Positions 17,404 through 27,094 are shown, counted from the stretch's first letter. The stretch is DNA of 44,151 nucleotides from Pseudomonadota bacterium (GCA_014382245.1 JACNKC010000051.1:1-44151); one strand, 5' to 3'. Made by a program: numbers and translations. The notes: generated by a model from the sequence alone, not told the origin.

Positions 17404-19566
17404 ATGAGCTGGCTGCCCCAGGTCAAGCGTACCGCCATTAACCGAGCCGAGTACTTGTCTCGGGCGACGCTCAGCGGCTTCGCCGCCATGTCGTTTCTCG
17501 GCCTGCTGCTTGCCGGGCTTCTTGCGCCCTCGTTGACGCGCGCCGATGCTTTTGACGACTGCCGTGACGACAAGCTCAAATCCGCCGGAAGCTATTACCG
17601 GCAACTGTCGCGTTGCTACGCCGCTAATGCGCGCAAGCCCTCGGTCGCCTTGCTGACCTTGTGCAGCGATCGCGCGTTACTGCGACTCAACGACCGCTTT
17701 GCCAAGGCCGAACTCACGGCCTCGCTCGCCGGCGCCGCCTGCCCCGCCACGGCCACCGACCTTCGCCTGGAAGGAGAAGACGAGTGGCTGCAGTCGAACG
17801 TGAACGCGCAACTGCTGGCCGTCAACGATATTCCCTCCACCTGCGTGCGCAGCAAGATCAAGTTGCTGTTCAATCTCACCAAGCGACGGCAAGGCTGCCT
17901 GCTGCGCGAACTGGCGCGGCCGGGTACCGGGCGCTTGTCTAGATGCCAGCTGCGCAGTCGTACGCGATTCAGCCAACGCTGGGCCCGCGCCAACCGCCAT
18001 GGGCTCTGCCAATCGGCCACCGCCTCTGCGACCGAGAAACACATAGATAACAACCTCGCTGCACAACTAGCGCTGTTTGAAACTGTATGCGGCGACACCA
18101 CGGTGACGGCCTTCGAGCAATGCGACGACGGCGGCACGGCGGCCGGTGACGGCTGCGACAGTGAGTGCCGCGAAGAGCAGTGCGCCACGGTGTCGGGCGA
18201 GCTGCGCTGTATTTACTGCCCCGGTGGAACCCCGCCAGCACCCGACTACCTGGACTGCGCCTGCGCGGCCGGTTTTGAACCAGGCCTCGGTGGCGACTGC
18301 GTCGACATAGACGAGTGCGCGCTGGGAACCGACGACTGCGACCCCGGCACCTGCGCGAACTCACCGGGCGACTACTCCTGCGCGGTGGCCTGCACGCAGG
18401 CCGCGCTCGAAGCCGCCATTGCCAATTGCGGTGGCACTTCGGGACGTATCACCTTTGACTGCAGCGACACTGTTATCCTGCTCGACGACGCCGACGGCTG
18501 GGCGGCGCGGCAACTGTTCTGCGATGACGTGATAATCGACGGGCTCGACCGCAACATTACCTTTGAACTCGACCCGCCCTGCTTCGAGGGCTTCCCGCCC
18601 GGCAGCTGCGCCCCGGAGGACCTCAACAACGACGGGACCTGCGACTGCCCCGAGTACGAAAACGGTACCGGCTTCGTGGTGCTCGAGGGCAACAACAACA
18701 CGGTACGCAACCTGTCGCTGCGTTATTTCTCAGAAGGCATCCACGCCGCGGGCGCCAACAACACGGTCGAGAACGTGGACTTCACCCGCCACTGCGACGA
18801 TGCGCTCACCAACCAGGAAAGCGCCGTCGGCACGGTCTTCAGCAACATCGAGATACTCGACGGCTGCGACAAGTGCGCGCAGGTGGCGGGCGACATAGCA
18901 CTGACCTCGAGCGACCCCGACTCGCGCGATTACTGGAACGCGACTCTCGACGACGTCCGCTTCGTAGGCTGCGAAAAACCCCTGCGTGCGGCCCAGGGTG
19001 GTCGCTTCCTGTTGAACGGCTGCCAGATGGTGGGCCCGGGCAGCGCCAGGTTTCACTGCGCCGGTCCACTACTGAGCACCGGCGTGGGCGATCAACAGGT
19101 CGTTCACATCGTCGACACGCTGATCGACAACTGTACGCGCGGATTGAGAGTAGGCGGTGAAGTAGAGTTGGTAATCAGCGACAGCGTGATCCGCAATTCG
19201 CGATTCTTCGGCCTACGCGCTTCCAAGAACGCCGTCGTCAGCATGCAGGACAACCAGGTGGTCGACAACGGCGGCCGCAAGAGCACGTCCGAACCGGGCA
19301 CCGGTGGCGTCGTGGCTCTCGATGACGCCGAACTCGACCTCGGTGGTGGTGCACTCACGATAGACGGGCAGTTGGTCTCCAGCAGCGGCGGCAATACCGT
19401 GTGCCGCAACAAGGCGCCGCCACGGATAGCGCGCAACGTGGACGCGAGCCTGCTCAACGATCCCTCGCAGGTGGTCAAGGCCGAGAACAACACCTGGTGC
19501 AGCGACTCTCCCGCCTCGCGCGTGCTGGGCAACGTGGACCTCGACCCGGTGGCCGCCACACCCTGA
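17404..19566 (+). CDS. Secreted Cys-rich protein with DUF4215-like, EGF-like and beta-helix modules
   Basis: A 720-residue exported protein. An N-terminal hydrophobic segment (SFLGLLLAGLLAPSLTRADA, about 30-48) is preceded by a long basic n-region; a second possible start is Met29 at 17488. Residues about 50-225 form a Cys/Arg-rich helical domain. Then comes a myxococcal Cys-rich repeat (DUF4215-like: FEQCDDGGTAAGDGCDSEC) and a calcium-binding EGF-like module (DIDECALGTDDCDPGTCANSPGDYSC). The C-terminal half is a pectate-lyase-like beta-helix with 'NNTVRNLSLRYFSEGIHAAGANNTVENVDF' and 'DTLIDNCTRGLRVGGEVELVISDSVIRNSRFFGL'. It is probably a surface or extracellular binding protein; no catalytic residues could be assigned. 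Composition is GC-rich, unlike the beta-helix genes of the island. Confidence 0.87.
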   Translation: MSWLPQVKRTAINRAEYLSRATLSGFAAMSFLGLLLAGLLAPSLTRADAFDDCRDDKLKSAGSYYRQLSRCYAANARKPSVALLTLCSDRALLRLNDRFAKAELTASLAGAACPATATDLRLEGEDEWLQSNVNAQLLAVNDIPSTCVRSKIKLLFNLTKRRQGCLLRELARPGTGRLSRCQLRSRTRFSQRWARANRHGLCQSATASATEKHIDNNLAAQLALFETVCGDTTVTAFEQCDDGGTAAGDGCDSECREEQCATVSGELRCIYCPGGTPPAPDYLDCACAAGFEPGLGGDCVDIDECALGTDDCDPGTCANSPGDYSCAVACTQAALEAAIANCGGTSGRITFDCSDTVILLDDADGWAARQLFCDDVIIDGLDRNITFELDPPCFEGFPPGSCAPEDLNNDGTCDCPEYENGTGFVVLEGNNNTVRNLSLRYFSEGIHAAGANNTVENVDFTRHCDDALTNQESAVGTVFSNIEILDGCDKCAQVAGDIALTSSDPDSRDYWNATLDDVRFVGCEKPLRAAQGGRFLLNGCQMVGPGSARFHCAGPLLSTGVGDQQVVHIVDTLIDNCTRGLRVGGEVELVISDSVIRNSRFFGLRASKNAVVSMQDNQVVDNGGRKSTSEPGTGGVVALDDAELDLGGGALTIDGQLVSSSGGNTVCRNKAPPRIARNVDASLLNDPSQVVKAENNTWCSDSPASRVLGNVDLDPVAATP

Positions 19567-19596
19567 CGGCCTTACGGCGCAGGAACCGCAACCCGT

Positions 19597-20724
19597 TCAG
19601 TCGAAGGTCACCACGCTGCGTATCGACTCGCCGGCGTGCATCAACTCGAAAGCGCGGTTGATATCGGCCAGCGGCATGGTGTGGGTAATAAGATCATCGA
19701 TGTTGATACGGCCCTCCATGTACCAGTCGACGATGCCCGGCACGTCGCTGCGCCCCCTGGCCCCGCCGAAGGCAGTGCCCTTCCACACCCGGCCGGTCAC
19801 CAGCTGGAACGGGCGCGTGCTTATTTCCTGGCCGGCACCCGCAACTCCTATGATCACGCTCACGCCCCAGCCCTTGTGACAGCACTCCAAGGCCTGGCGC
19901 ATGGTGGTCACGTTGCCTATGCACTCAAAGCTGTAGTCGGCGCCGCCACCGGTCAGCTCGACCAGCTCATCGACCAGGTCGCCGCCGGTTTCATGCGCTT
20001 CGGTTTCGCGCGGATCAACGAAGTCGGTCATGCCGAACTTCTCGGCCAGTTTTCGCCTGGCCGGGTTCAGGTCCACGCCCACTATGCGCGATGCGCCTGC
20101 CATGCGCGCGCCCTGAACAACGTTCAACCCTATACCGCCGAGGCCGAACACCACTACCGTGGCACCCTCCTCTACCTGGGCGGTGTTGATAACGGCACCC
20201 AGGCCGGTGGTGACACCGCATCCTATGTAACAGACCTTGTCGAAGGGCGCATCGGCGCGGATTTTCGCCAGCGCGATTTCCGGCAGCACCGTGTACTGCG
20301 CGAAGGTCGACGTGCCCATGTAGTGGTACACCGGCTCGCCGTCAACCGAGAAACGGCTGCTGCCGTCGGGCATCACGCCCCGCCCCTGGGTCGTGCGTAT
20401 GGCCTGGCAGAGGTTGGTCTTGCCGCTCAGGCAGTACTCGCACTGCCGGCACTCGGGCGTGTAGAGCGGGATCACGTGGTCGCCCACCGCGAGGCTCGTG
20501 ACGCCCGCGCCCGTTTCGACCACCACGCCGGCTCCCTCGTGGCCCAGTATGGCCGGGAACAGGCCCTCGGGGTCTTCGCCCGAAAGCGTGAAGGCGTCGG
20601 TATGGCAAACGCCCGTGGCCTTTATCTCGACCAACACCTCGCCCGTGCGCGGGCCTTCGAGGTCGACGGTTTCAATGGCCAGGGGCTCGCCGGCCCGGCG
20701 CGCGACCGCGGCTGTTACTTCCAC
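19597..20724 (-). CDS. adhC: Class III zinc alcohol dehydrogenase (S-(hydroxymethyl)glutathione dehydrogenase type)
   Basis: NAD-dependent, zinc-containing dehydrogenase of 375 residues, the normal length for class III enzymes, which oxidise S-hydroxymethylglutathione in formaldehyde detoxification and also long-chain alcohols. Catalytic zinc ligands sit in 'GVCHTDAF' (Cys40) and 'LGHEGAG' (His62); the structural zinc set is Cys92, Cys95, Cys98 and Cys106 ([15 protein letters not shown]). The cofactor motif is '[15 protein letters not shown]'. The start is GTG at 20724, after an AAGGGC patch and 22 bp beyond the upstream acyl-CoA dehydrogenase stop, so the two are likely cotranscribed. Physiological substrate is uncertain. 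Confidence 0.93.
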   Translation of the reverse strand: MEVTAAVARRAGEPLAIETVDLEGPRTGEVLVEIKATGVCHTDAFTLSGEDPEGLFPAILGHEGAGVVVETGAGVTSLAVGDHVIPLYTPECRQCEYCLSGKTNLCQAIRTTQGRGVMPDGSSRFSVDGEPVYHYMGTSTFAQYTVLPEIALAKIRADAPFDKVCYIGCGVTTGLGAVINTAQVEEGATVVVFGLGGIGLNVVQGARMAGASRIVGVDLNPARRKLAEKFGMTDFVDPRETEAHETGGDLVDELVELTGGGADYSFECIGNVTTMRQALECCHKGWGVSVIIGVAGAGQEISTRPFQLVTGRVWKGTAFGGARGRSDVPGIVDWYMEGRINIDDLITHTMPLADINRAFELMHAGESIRSVVTFD

Positions 20725-20746
20725 GACTTGCCCTTTGCCCTCACGC

Positions 20747-22447
20747 TCACGGCCTCATTTCGTAGGCGCCTGCCAGCGCCACGACCTGGTTGGTGTACAG
20801 GCCATCAAAACGCGCCGCGTCGGCCACCGGTTTGCGCAGCAGCTTGAGACAGTACTTCATCTGCTCGTCGCTGGCAGCCGGGTTGTTATAAAGGTCGACG
20901 GCGTAACGCGACATGTCGCGCAGCAGTACGTCGAAAATCTGTTCGACCAGCGCATCGGGTATCGAGTAGATGGGCGCGTTTTCGAGTACCAACTGGGCGT
21001 AGACCACCACCGTGAACAACTCTCCCACCGCGAGCAGAAAGTCCACGTTGCGGCTCTGTTCCTTGGTTGGTGCCGCCTTGAGGCACAGCTCCTTCATGGT
21101 TTCGATCTGCTCGATGAACAGCGCCACGTTGGGCAGTTGTGAGTGGCGTTCGAACACCGGCATGGGGTCGTGAAACTGTATGCCCGCCAGCCCGCGAGTG
21201 GCTCCCTGCTGGAAGAGAAAGTCGTCGTTGCTGTCATCGTCGCGGCGGCCTATCTCCGGAAACTCGGCCGGGTTGAACAGGTAGTTGGCCATGAACTTGA
21301 CGATCAGCGCCATGTTGACGTGCACCGTTCCCTCGAGCTTGGGCAGCGCGCGTATGTCGCGGGCAGCGGTCTCAAAGTAGGTGTCGTTCTCGAACCCGCG
21401 CGCGGCGATCACGTCCCACAGGTGGTTGATGACGTCCTCGCCCTGGGTGGTCACCTTCATCTTGACGATGGGGCTGAATAGCAGGTAGCGTCGGTCGTCG
21501 GGGCCGGCGGCGCGCATGTAGTCGGCCGCCCGCAGGCCCACCAGCTTCATGGCCACCAGCCTGGCGTAAGAATCCATCATCAGCCGCCTTACCTGCGGAA
21601 ACTCGGTCACGCGCTGGCCGTAGAGTACGCGGTTGTGTGCGTGGGTGACGGCCTCGTAGAACGCGTGCGTCGAAATGCCGATCGACGCCCAGCCGAGGTT
21701 GAACTTTCCCACGTTGACCGTGTTGAGGGCGGCGTCCCAGGCCTCATGCCCACGAGACAGTATGTCGCTCTCGTTGACGGGGTAGTCGTTGAGCTCGTAA
21801 CTCGACACGTAGGACTGCACGTTGACGACGTTCTTCTTGAGATTGTAAGCCGGGTGCTGCGAGTCGGCGGCAAAGAACACAAAGTCGTCGTTGTCTCCCA
21901 TGCGACCGAAGGTGGAGACCATGCGCGCAACGTTGCCGTTGCCGATGTAGTACTTACTGCCGTTGGCTCGGTAGTCGCCGCCGGCCAGTTGCTCCAGGCG
22001 CATGGAGCTCGAGTAGAGGTCAGCGCCGTGGGCCTGCTCGGACAGGCCGAAGGCGAACAGCTCGCCCTGCTCGAGTTGCGCTGCCGCTTTCTGCCGGGCG
22101 GCTTGGTTTTCGCTCATCCATATCGGCCCCAGGCCCAGTACCGACACCTGCCAGGCGTACCAGTAGTGCAGGCCGTAGAAGCCCAGGATCTCGGAAAAGC
22201 CGCAGTTGCGCCAGGTGTCCCAGCGGCAGTCGTCGGCGCCCTCACCCGCGGGCGTGCACAGGGAGGCGAACACACGGTTGTCGCGCAGAAAATCGAGGTA
22301 GTCCTGGTACCAGCGGCGCTCGTGGTCGTCGTTCTTGAGCTGCCGCTTTCCCTTGGACTCAAAGAACCCGATGGTCGCGTCCATTATTTCGCGGCCGCGG
22401 TCGTCGGGATAGTAGCGATCGTTGTTGTTGGGATCGAGCAGCAGCAT
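20747..22447 (-). CDS. Long-form acyl-CoA dehydrogenase
   Basis: FadE-like flavoprotein of 566 residues, longer than the 380-residue core type. An N-terminal segment ([20 protein letters not shown]) precedes the core, and the C terminus carries an extra helical domain as in very-long-chain types. The flavin region shows '[42 protein letters not shown]', in place of the usual MTEPxAGSD signature. The central helix reads '[46 protein letters not shown]'. The ATG has GGGGAG about 10 nt upstream. It probably works with the adjacent alcohol dehydrogenase; the chain length of its substrate is unknown. Confidence 0.92.
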   Translation of the reverse strand: MLLLDPNNNDRYYPDDRGREIMDATIGFFESKGKRQLKNDDHERRWYQDYLDFLRDNRVFASLCTPAGEGADDCRWDTWRNCGFSEILGFYGLHYWYAWQVSVLGLGPIWMSENQAARQKAAAQLEQGELFAFGLSEQAHGADLYSSSMRLEQLAGGDYRANGSKYYIGNGNVARMVSTFGRMGDNDDFVFFAADSQHPAYNLKKNVVNVQSYVSSYELNDYPVNESDILSRGHEAWDAALNTVNVGKFNLGWASIGISTHAFYEAVTHAHNRVLYGQRVTEFPQVRRLMMDSYARLVAMKLVGLRAADYMRAAGPDDRRYLLFSPIVKMKVTTQGEDVINHLWDVIAARGFENDTYFETAARDIRALPKLEGTVHVNMALIVKFMANYLFNPAEFPEIGRRDDDSNDDFLFQQGATRGLAGIQFHDPMPVFERHSQLPNVALFIEQIETMKELCLKAAPTKEQSRNVDFLLAVGELFTVVVYAQLVLENAPIYSIPDALVEQIFDVLLRDMSRYAVDLYNNPAASDEQMKYCLKLLRKPVADAARFDGLYTNQVVALAGAYEMRP

Positions 22448-22501
22448 GTTGTCTTTTCTCCCCAGGTGTCCCCGCTGGCATCGGGCGTCCCCACGTTTTT
22501 T

Positions 22502-23599
22502 CTATAACAGACCGCCCGCTACGCGAATTCCAAGTGCGGCCGCACTGCGCTGCAGCAACCAGTACACCGACAGGCAGCCCAGCGCGTAGACCGGAGTCTG
22601 CAGGACCATCCGCGACGCCCATGGCGGCAGGCCAGCCAGTACGCGGGCCGTCGCACCGCTTGTTGCACGCCTGGCGGCCAACACCGCGAGCACGAACGCA
22701 AGCTGCCCGGCCTCTATGCCGAGGTTGAACGAGAACAGCGCCGTCACGAGTTCGTTGCCGGGCAGGCCCACTTCGGCCAGCGCGCCGGCGAAGCCCAGGC
22801 CGTGCAGCAGGCCGAAGCCAGCCGCCACCAGCCACGGCCTGCGGTGCATCATTGTTGCGCGTTGTTGCTGCGGGCGGGTGAGCTCGACGGCGAGCACCAG
22901 GATGCTCGCGGCTATGGCAGGCTCTATCCACGCCGACGATGTCGGCAGCAGGCCGACGACGGCGAGGCTGAGCGTGATGCTGTGGCCAAGGGTAAACGCG
23001 GTGACGGTCTTCACGAGCATGGGCAGGCCGGTGACGAGCAGGAGCAGGCCGAAAACAAACAGCAGGTGGTCCAGCCCACCAACGATGTGACTTGCCCCCA
23101 GCGTGAAGTAGCCGCGCGCCACCGAGCCGCGCGTGCCGGCCAGCGGCACTGTCCACGCTGGCGAATCGGCGCGCAGCACCGCCTGCAGGCTGCGGCCATC
23201 GGCCAGTTGAAGGCGCAGCAGCACGTCCTTGCCTGAGCCGGGCAGGCCGGTCACCGCGATCGTTGTGCCGGCCAGCGCGCTTGTGCCGGTAGCCGCCGCC
23301 CGGTCGGTGGCCGCAGCAGCGCAGCGTTCGGTCCATTCGATGATCACGCGCGCGTCGCTCCGCGCTTCTTTCACCTCCCCCACGGGCTGGCATCGGGCCG
23401 GCAAGGCTGGGCTCAGCTCGCTGCCACGCAGCCTGACCAGCGACGTGGTCCAACGCGCGTGCACGAGCCCGGGGTCGGTCGCGTCTTCGCTGAGCTCGAA
23501 CAGCACCGGTGAGAACGCGTGCGAGTGGACCGCCCGGGGTACAGCCAGCGGAAACAGTGCGAGCAAGGCCGCCAGGGTAAGTACAGTGAAGTTGCTCAT
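22502..23599 (-). CDS. HupE/UreJ-family membrane protein
   Basis: A 365-residue inner-membrane protein of the HupE/UreJ_2 family. A signal peptide (VLTLAALLALFPLAVPRAVHSHA) leads a periplasmic domain of about 150 residues. Six or so transmembrane helices follow with the family's conserved His motifs: 'GASHIVGGLDHLLFVFGLLLL', 'FTLGHSITLSLA' and 'FGLLHGLGFAGAL'. Characterised relatives transport nickel or cobalt, but the subgroup with the extra periplasmic domain is uncharacterised. Its ATG overlaps the stop of the PpiC-type isomerase gene (ATGA), so the pair is cotranslated. Metal transport is therefore possible but unproven. Confidence 0.88.
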   Translation of the reverse strand: MSNFTVLTLAALLALFPLAVPRAVHSHAFSPVLFELSEDATDPGLVHARWTTSLVRLRGSELSPALPARCQPVGEVKEARSDARVIIEWTERCAAAATDRAAATGTSALAGTTIAVTGLPGSGKDVLLRLQLADGRSLQAVLRADSPAWTVPLAGTRGSVARGYFTLGASHIVGGLDHLLFVFGLLLLVTGLPMLVKTVTAFTLGHSITLSLAVVGLLPTSSAWIEPAIAASILVLAVELTRPQQQRATMMHRRPWLVAAGFGLLHGLGFAGALAEVGLPGNELVTALFSFNLGIEAGQLAFVLAVLAARRATSGATARVLAGLPPWASRMVLQTPVYALGCLSVYWLLQRSAAALGIRVAGGLL

Positions 23600-24585
23600 C
23601 TCGGCGCTTCCACGACGATGGTCCAGGCCTCGCGCAGCTCGGCCAGCTGTTCGCGGTAGTGCAGGTCGCGCTCATGGTTGGCCAGCGCCGCGGTGAGCCT
23701 GCTCCTCACCGAGTCGAGTGCTGGCAGCCTGGCCGGCCGGCGGTTGCCAACGCGCACGAGGTGCCAGCCGTAGGCCGACTCGACGGGGCCCTGCCAGTTG
23801 CCGAGCTGCTCATCGTTGGGCAGTAAGTCGTCTGCCGGCAGCGACATAACCGAGTCGGCAAAAGCCGGGCCGAAGCTACGCGCCAGTGTCGCCCGCGATA
23901 CGTTGCTGAAACGGCGGCCGGGCATGAAGGGATCTCCGGCGGGCGCGGTCCTCGCATTACCCACGGCGGCCACCAACTCTCGCTCGGCGCGGTGACGCGC
24001 AGCGTCGGCGCCGCCCTCACCGTCGGCAGAGAAGAATACCTGCTCGAGATCCACGCGCGCCGGCTGCTCGTAGTCCCGGGCGTGGCCACGCATCCAGGCA
24101 AGCAAGCGCTCGTCGCCGGCTTGCTCAACCGCCGCACCGGCGCGCAGCAGCAGCCGCATCTTCTGCACCAGCAGGCGACGCAAGACGAGGTCATCGCGAT
24201 CGAGCTCGAGCTCGAGGGCCTGGCGATACAGCCGATCGCGCGAGCGCTCGTCGGCAGTTGCCTGCTCGCCAGCGAGGAAGCGCATTTTTTCGGCAAGGCG
24301 AAAGCGCACTCCGCTGTCGTTGCGATCAAGGCCCCTTGCCAAGGCCTCGCGGTATAGTATCTCGTTCGTTACCGCGTGCTCGACCAGCGCTTGCCTCTCG
24401 GCGCTACCCGGCTCGCGACCAAGCGCGCGACGGTACTGGCCCACCAGTGCCTCGACCCGGGCCGCGGTCAAGGTCGCCGTGCCGCCCCGCAATCCCGTCT
24501 TCGCGGCGCCACCCAGGGTCACCCACACATCGGCGGCGAACAGCAGAAGCCCGCCCACCACGAAACTCAACACCTGCCGTCTCAT
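23596..24585 (-). CDS. PpiC-type (parvulin) peptidyl-prolyl isomerase, membrane-anchored
   Basis: A 329-residue exported folding factor. One N-terminal transmembrane segment (LSFVVGGLLLFAADVWVTLGG) anchors it. A SurA-like helical region follows, then a parvulin-type domain ('YEQPARVDLEQVFFSADGEGGADAARHRAERELVAAV', '...GNWQGPVESAYGWHLVRVGNRRPARLP'). It is fused by overlap to the HupE/UreJ gene, so it probably assists that membrane protein or its partners in the periplasm. A palindromic repeat begins 10 bp upstream of the start. Confidence 0.87.
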   Translation of the reverse strand: MRRQVLSFVVGGLLLFAADVWVTLGGAAKTGLRGGTATLTAARVEALVGQYRRALGREPGSAERQALVEHAVTNEILYREALARGLDRNDSGVRFRLAEKMRFLAGEQATADERSRDRLYRQALELELDRDDLVLRRLLVQKMRLLLRAGAAVEQAGDERLLAWMRGHARDYEQPARVDLEQVFFSADGEGGADAARHRAERELVAAVGNARTAPAGDPFMPGRRFSNVSRATLARSFGPAFADSVMSLPADDLLPNDEQLGNWQGPVESAYGWHLVRVGNRRPARLPALDSVRSRLTAALANHERDLHYREQLAELREAWTIVVEAPR

Positions 24586-24594
24586 CTTAATAAA

Positions 24595-24656
24595 GGGAAG
24601 ACGTACCTTTTCGGGGTTTCAGACCACGTCTCAAACCCCGAAAAGGTAACAGGTCT
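24595..24656. repeat. 62-bp palindromic element, copy A
   Basis: The core arms ACCTTTTCGGGGTTT (24605-24619) and AAACCCCGAAAAGGT (24633-24647) are perfect 15-bp inverted repeats. Inside them AGAC/GTCT adds 4 bp around a CAC loop. Outer ends read GGGAAGACGT and AACAGGTCT. The reverse complement of 37530-37591 matches at 59 of 62 positions. It lies between the PpiC-type gene (start 24585) and the end of the PEP mutase-family gene. Confidence 0.9.
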
Positions 24657-24671
24657 CCTCGCGGCGAAATG

Positions 24672-25547
24672 TCAGCCCCGACCCTCCTGCGTTTTCTTGC
24701 GAAAGCGGCGATCGGTTTCGTAGCACTCCTGCAGCCCCAGCAGCGAGGTGAAATCGTCAAAGCCCACCATGCTGTCGTCCAGGCCTTCGCTCGTGCCATG
24801 CCTGCGCAGGTGCTCGAATGCACGCGACACGGCTGCGGTGGCCGAGAACAGCCCCGTGAGCACGTAACCCACCGACACGAAGCCCAGCTCGTGGACCTGC
24901 TCGAGCGACAGGCGCGGTGTCTTGCCGCCGTCTATCATGTTGAGGGTCAGTGGCGCGTCGATTTCGGCCACTATCCGCTTCATGTCTTCGACGGTCTCGG
25001 GAGCCTCCACGAACACCAGGTCGGCGCCAGCCCGAGCGTATGCATTGCCGCGCCGTATGGCCTCGTCGAGGCCCAGCGGAGCGATAGCATCGGTGCGACC
25101 AACTATCATCAGGCGAAAGTCGCCGATGGCCTCGCGGGCCGCCGTTATCTTAGCGACGTGCTCCTCCAGGGAAACGACCTGCTTGTCGGCCATGTGCCCG
25201 CAGCGCTTGGGCCAGACCTGGTCTTCGAGAATGACACCGGCCGCACCCATGGCCACGAGTTCGCGGACCATGCGTTGCACGTTGAGTACCCCGCCGTGGC
25301 CGGTGTCGCCGTCAACGATAACCGGCAAGTCGACGGCCGCTATTACGCGCCGGGCGGCATCGAGCACCTCGGTCTGCGTCATCATGCCGAAGTCCGGCAA
25401 GCCCAGGGTCGCACCGGCTACCGCGTAGCCGCTGAGAAACACGGAGTCGAAACCGGCACGCTCGGCGAGCAGGGCGCTCAGCGCGTCCCACACGCCCACC
25501 GACATGAATACTTTCTTTTCCTGCAGCAGTGGATGAACTTCAGCCAT
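24672..25547 (-). CDS. Isocitrate lyase/PEP mutase-family enzyme
   Basis: TIM-barrel lyase of 291 residues in the PEP mutase/methylisocitrate lyase superfamily. Metal-binding 'VIVDGDTGHGGVLNVQRMV' and the catalytic-loop motif 'PKRCGHMADKQVV' (KRCGH as in isocitrate lyases) are present. So are 'GRTDAIAPLGLDEAIRRGNAYARAGADLVFVEAP' and 'LNMIDGGKTPRLS'. Length and the KRCGH Cys favour a 2-methylisocitrate-lyase-like or related C-C lyase rather than a phosphonate mutase. No methylcitrate genes are nearby, so the substrate remains open. It stands alone, bounded by palindromic element A downstream and a 70-bp gap to the radical SAM gene upstream. Confidence 0.88.
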   Translation of the reverse strand: MAEVHPLLQEKKVFMSVGVWDALSALLAERAGFDSVFLSGYAVAGATLGLPDFGMMTQTEVLDAARRVIAAVDLPVIVDGDTGHGGVLNVQRMVRELVAMGAAGVILEDQVWPKRCGHMADKQVVSLEEHVAKITAAREAIGDFRLMIVGRTDAIAPLGLDEAIRRGNAYARAGADLVFVEAPETVEDMKRIVAEIDAPLTLNMIDGGKTPRLSLEQVHELGFVSVGYVLTGLFSATAAVSRAFEHLRRHGTSEGLDDSMVGFDDFTSLLGLQECYETDRRFRKKTQEGRG

Positions 25548-25617
25548 GCGGGGTAGGTTGCACCACTCCCGCCCTTATCGCCACCCCGCAAACACACCCG
25601 CTACCTTCTTCCCCTGT

Positions 25618-26889
25618 TCAGGAAGCGAGTATGCAGAAGGGGTCGGGGCCGAGCACGCTGCCGGTCATAGAATAGCCGCGCGCGCGCGAGCCGCCGCAGA
25701 CGTAGCGATACTCGCATTCACCGCAGGCGCCCTCGAGACGGTCAGCATCGCGCAACTCGATGAGCGCAGGCGACCGGCGGTAGATGTCTTCCAAGGGCTG
25801 CCCGCGCACGTTGCCCAGCAGGGGGTGGGGCAGGAAGCCAGCGGGGTAGACATCGCCGGTGTGACTGACGAAAACAATGCCGTTGCCATCGCGAAAGCCG
25901 AAGCCCATGCGGCGGCCGAGCGCGTTTACCTCGTCGGCCGTCGAACCCTCCTCCAGCCGTCGCTGTATCCAGTAACGCCGGTAGTGCGGAGCCTCCACGG
26001 TGCTCACGTGAAACGGCGCGTCGCGCGAGATCTCGTATACCCAGGCAAACAGCTCCTCCACCTGCTCGGCGCTGGGCACGCCCAGTTCAAGCCCGCGACC
26101 AACGGGTACGAGCAGGAACAAGCTCCAGCGCCTGACCGGTGGCGACTGCTCGTCGGCCAGCAGTCGGAACAGCTCTTCGAGGCGAGGCATGGTCTCGGTG
26201 GTAACGGTGGTGTTGACCTGCACCGCAATGCCAGCCTCGCGCGCCCAAGCGAGCGCGTTCATCGAACAGTCGAAGGTGCCGGGTACCTGCCTGAAACCGT
26301 CGTGACTGGCGGCGTCGGGAGCGTCAATGCTGACACCGAGAGCCGACACGCCCAGCTCGCGCATGCGCAGCACCTGCCCGCGCTCGAGCATCGGCGTGGT
26401 GCTGGGCGTAACGGCCACCGGCACGCGCAGGCCGCGGGCGTATTCTATGAGCTCGAACAGGTCGGGGCGCTTCATCGGGTCTCCACCGGTCAGCACGACC
26501 ATCGAGCCCAGCTCCTTTACCGACCTTAGCAGCGCTCGTCCCTCCTCGGTCGTCAATTCGCGCGGATCGGCATCGGGTTGCGCGTCGGCACGACAGTGCC
26601 GGCAGGCGAGGTCACAAGCCAGCGTGGTCTCCCAGTAAACGTTGCGCGGGGCGCGATCGAAGACATGGCCGGGCCAGGTCTGGCCCACCAGGCGCGTGGC
26701 TACCTGCTCGGGCAGCTCGCCAGGATGCCCGCCGCCCGCAGGATGCCCGCCGCCCGCAGGATGCCCGCCGCCCGCAGGATGCCCGCCGCCCGCAGGATGC
26801 CCGCCGCCCGCAGGATGCCCGCCGCCCGCAGGATGCCCGCCGCCCGCAGGATGCCCGCCGCCGTTACTGCTATTGATACCGCCCTTCAT
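25618..26889 (-). CDS. Radical SAM/SPASM enzyme with N-terminal (GGGHPA)8 repeat
   Basis: A 423-residue radical SAM enzyme resembling TIGR04053 and the NirJ/AhbD haem-modifying group. After MKGGINSSN come eight uninterrupted GGGHP(A) hexapeptides (residues 10-57). The core follows: [4Fe-4S] motif CDLACRHC (Cys92, 96, 99), SAM-binding 'VVLTGGDPMKRPDLF', and a C-terminal SPASM-type Cys set ending 'ACGECEYRYVCGGSRARGY...DPFC'. The ATG at 26889 has AAGGAG about 9 nt upstream, so the repeat is translated. It is divergent from the molybdoenzyme operon across a 298-bp gap. A His every six residues suggests metal or haem binding, or a flexible tether. Target is unknown; a peptide, haem or cofactor modification are all possible. 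Confidence 0.9.
   Translation of the reverse strand: MKGGINSSNGGGHPAGGGHPAGGGHPAGGGHPAGGGHPAGGGHPAGGGHPAGGGHPGELPEQVATRLVGQTWPGHVFDRAPRNVYWETTLACDLACRHCRADAQPDADPRELTTEEGRALLRSVKELGSMVVLTGGDPMKRPDLFELIEYARGLRVPVAVTPSTTPMLERGQVLRMRELGVSALGVSIDAPDAASHDGFRQVPGTFDCSMNALAWAREAGIAVQVNTTVTTETMPRLEELFRLLADEQSPPVRRWSLFLLVPVGRGLELGVPSAEQVEELFAWVYEISRDAPFHVSTVEAPHYRRYWIQRRLEEGSTADEVNALGRRMGFGFRDGNGIVFVSHTGDVYPAGFLPHPLLGNVRGQPLEDIYRRSPALIELRDADRLEGACGECEYRYVCGGSRARGYSMTGSVLGPDPFCILAS
26721..26864 (-). repeat. 18-bp minisatellite, eight units
   Basis: The plus-strand unit CAGGATGCCCGCCGCCCG starts at 26721, 26739, 26757, 26775, 26793, 26811, 26829 and 26847, identical except at the end of the last unit. 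Each unit is six codons of the radical SAM gene, so gain or loss of units keeps frame. No spacers are present, so it is not a CRISPR array. Confidence 0.95.
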
Positions 26890-26907
26890 AACTCTTCACT
26901 CCTTCCT

Positions 26908-26946
26908 GCGATCAACTCGAGCGATCAACTCGAGCAATCAAGTAGC
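26908..26946. promoter_or_regulatory. Tandem 13-bp repeats upstream of the radical SAM gene
   Basis: GCGATCAACTCGA occurs twice head to tail (26908-26920, 26921-26933), followed by a degenerate third copy (GCAATCAAGTAGC). The first lies just before the ribosome binding site of the radical SAM gene, within the divergent region shared with the molybdoenzyme operon. Repeats of this size often bind regulators; that is inferred. Confidence 0.45.
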
Positions 26947-27094
26947 AAACGGGGCGGACGGCGCGACCGTTTCGCAACAACACTCTACCTGCCAGAAAGT
27001 AACGTGCAAGTATCCGCACGACCCGTTACCACTCAGCAACATTGCCACGGCCCGGTCGAGCGGCTAGAAGTATCACTGCCGCCTTAGTTGAACC

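Noticed and set aside
22359-23675. Minus-strand frame of 438 codons
   Set aside because: Arg/Pro/Ala-rich shadow of the HupE/UreJ gene in another frame.
26721-26864. CRISPR array
   Set aside because: The 18-bp units are contiguous, with no spacers and no cas genes.
26578-27087. Plus-strand frame encoding a repeated MPAARR peptide
   Set aside because: Antisense of the GGGHPA repeat; the minus-strand frame has a ribosome site and the radical SAM domain.
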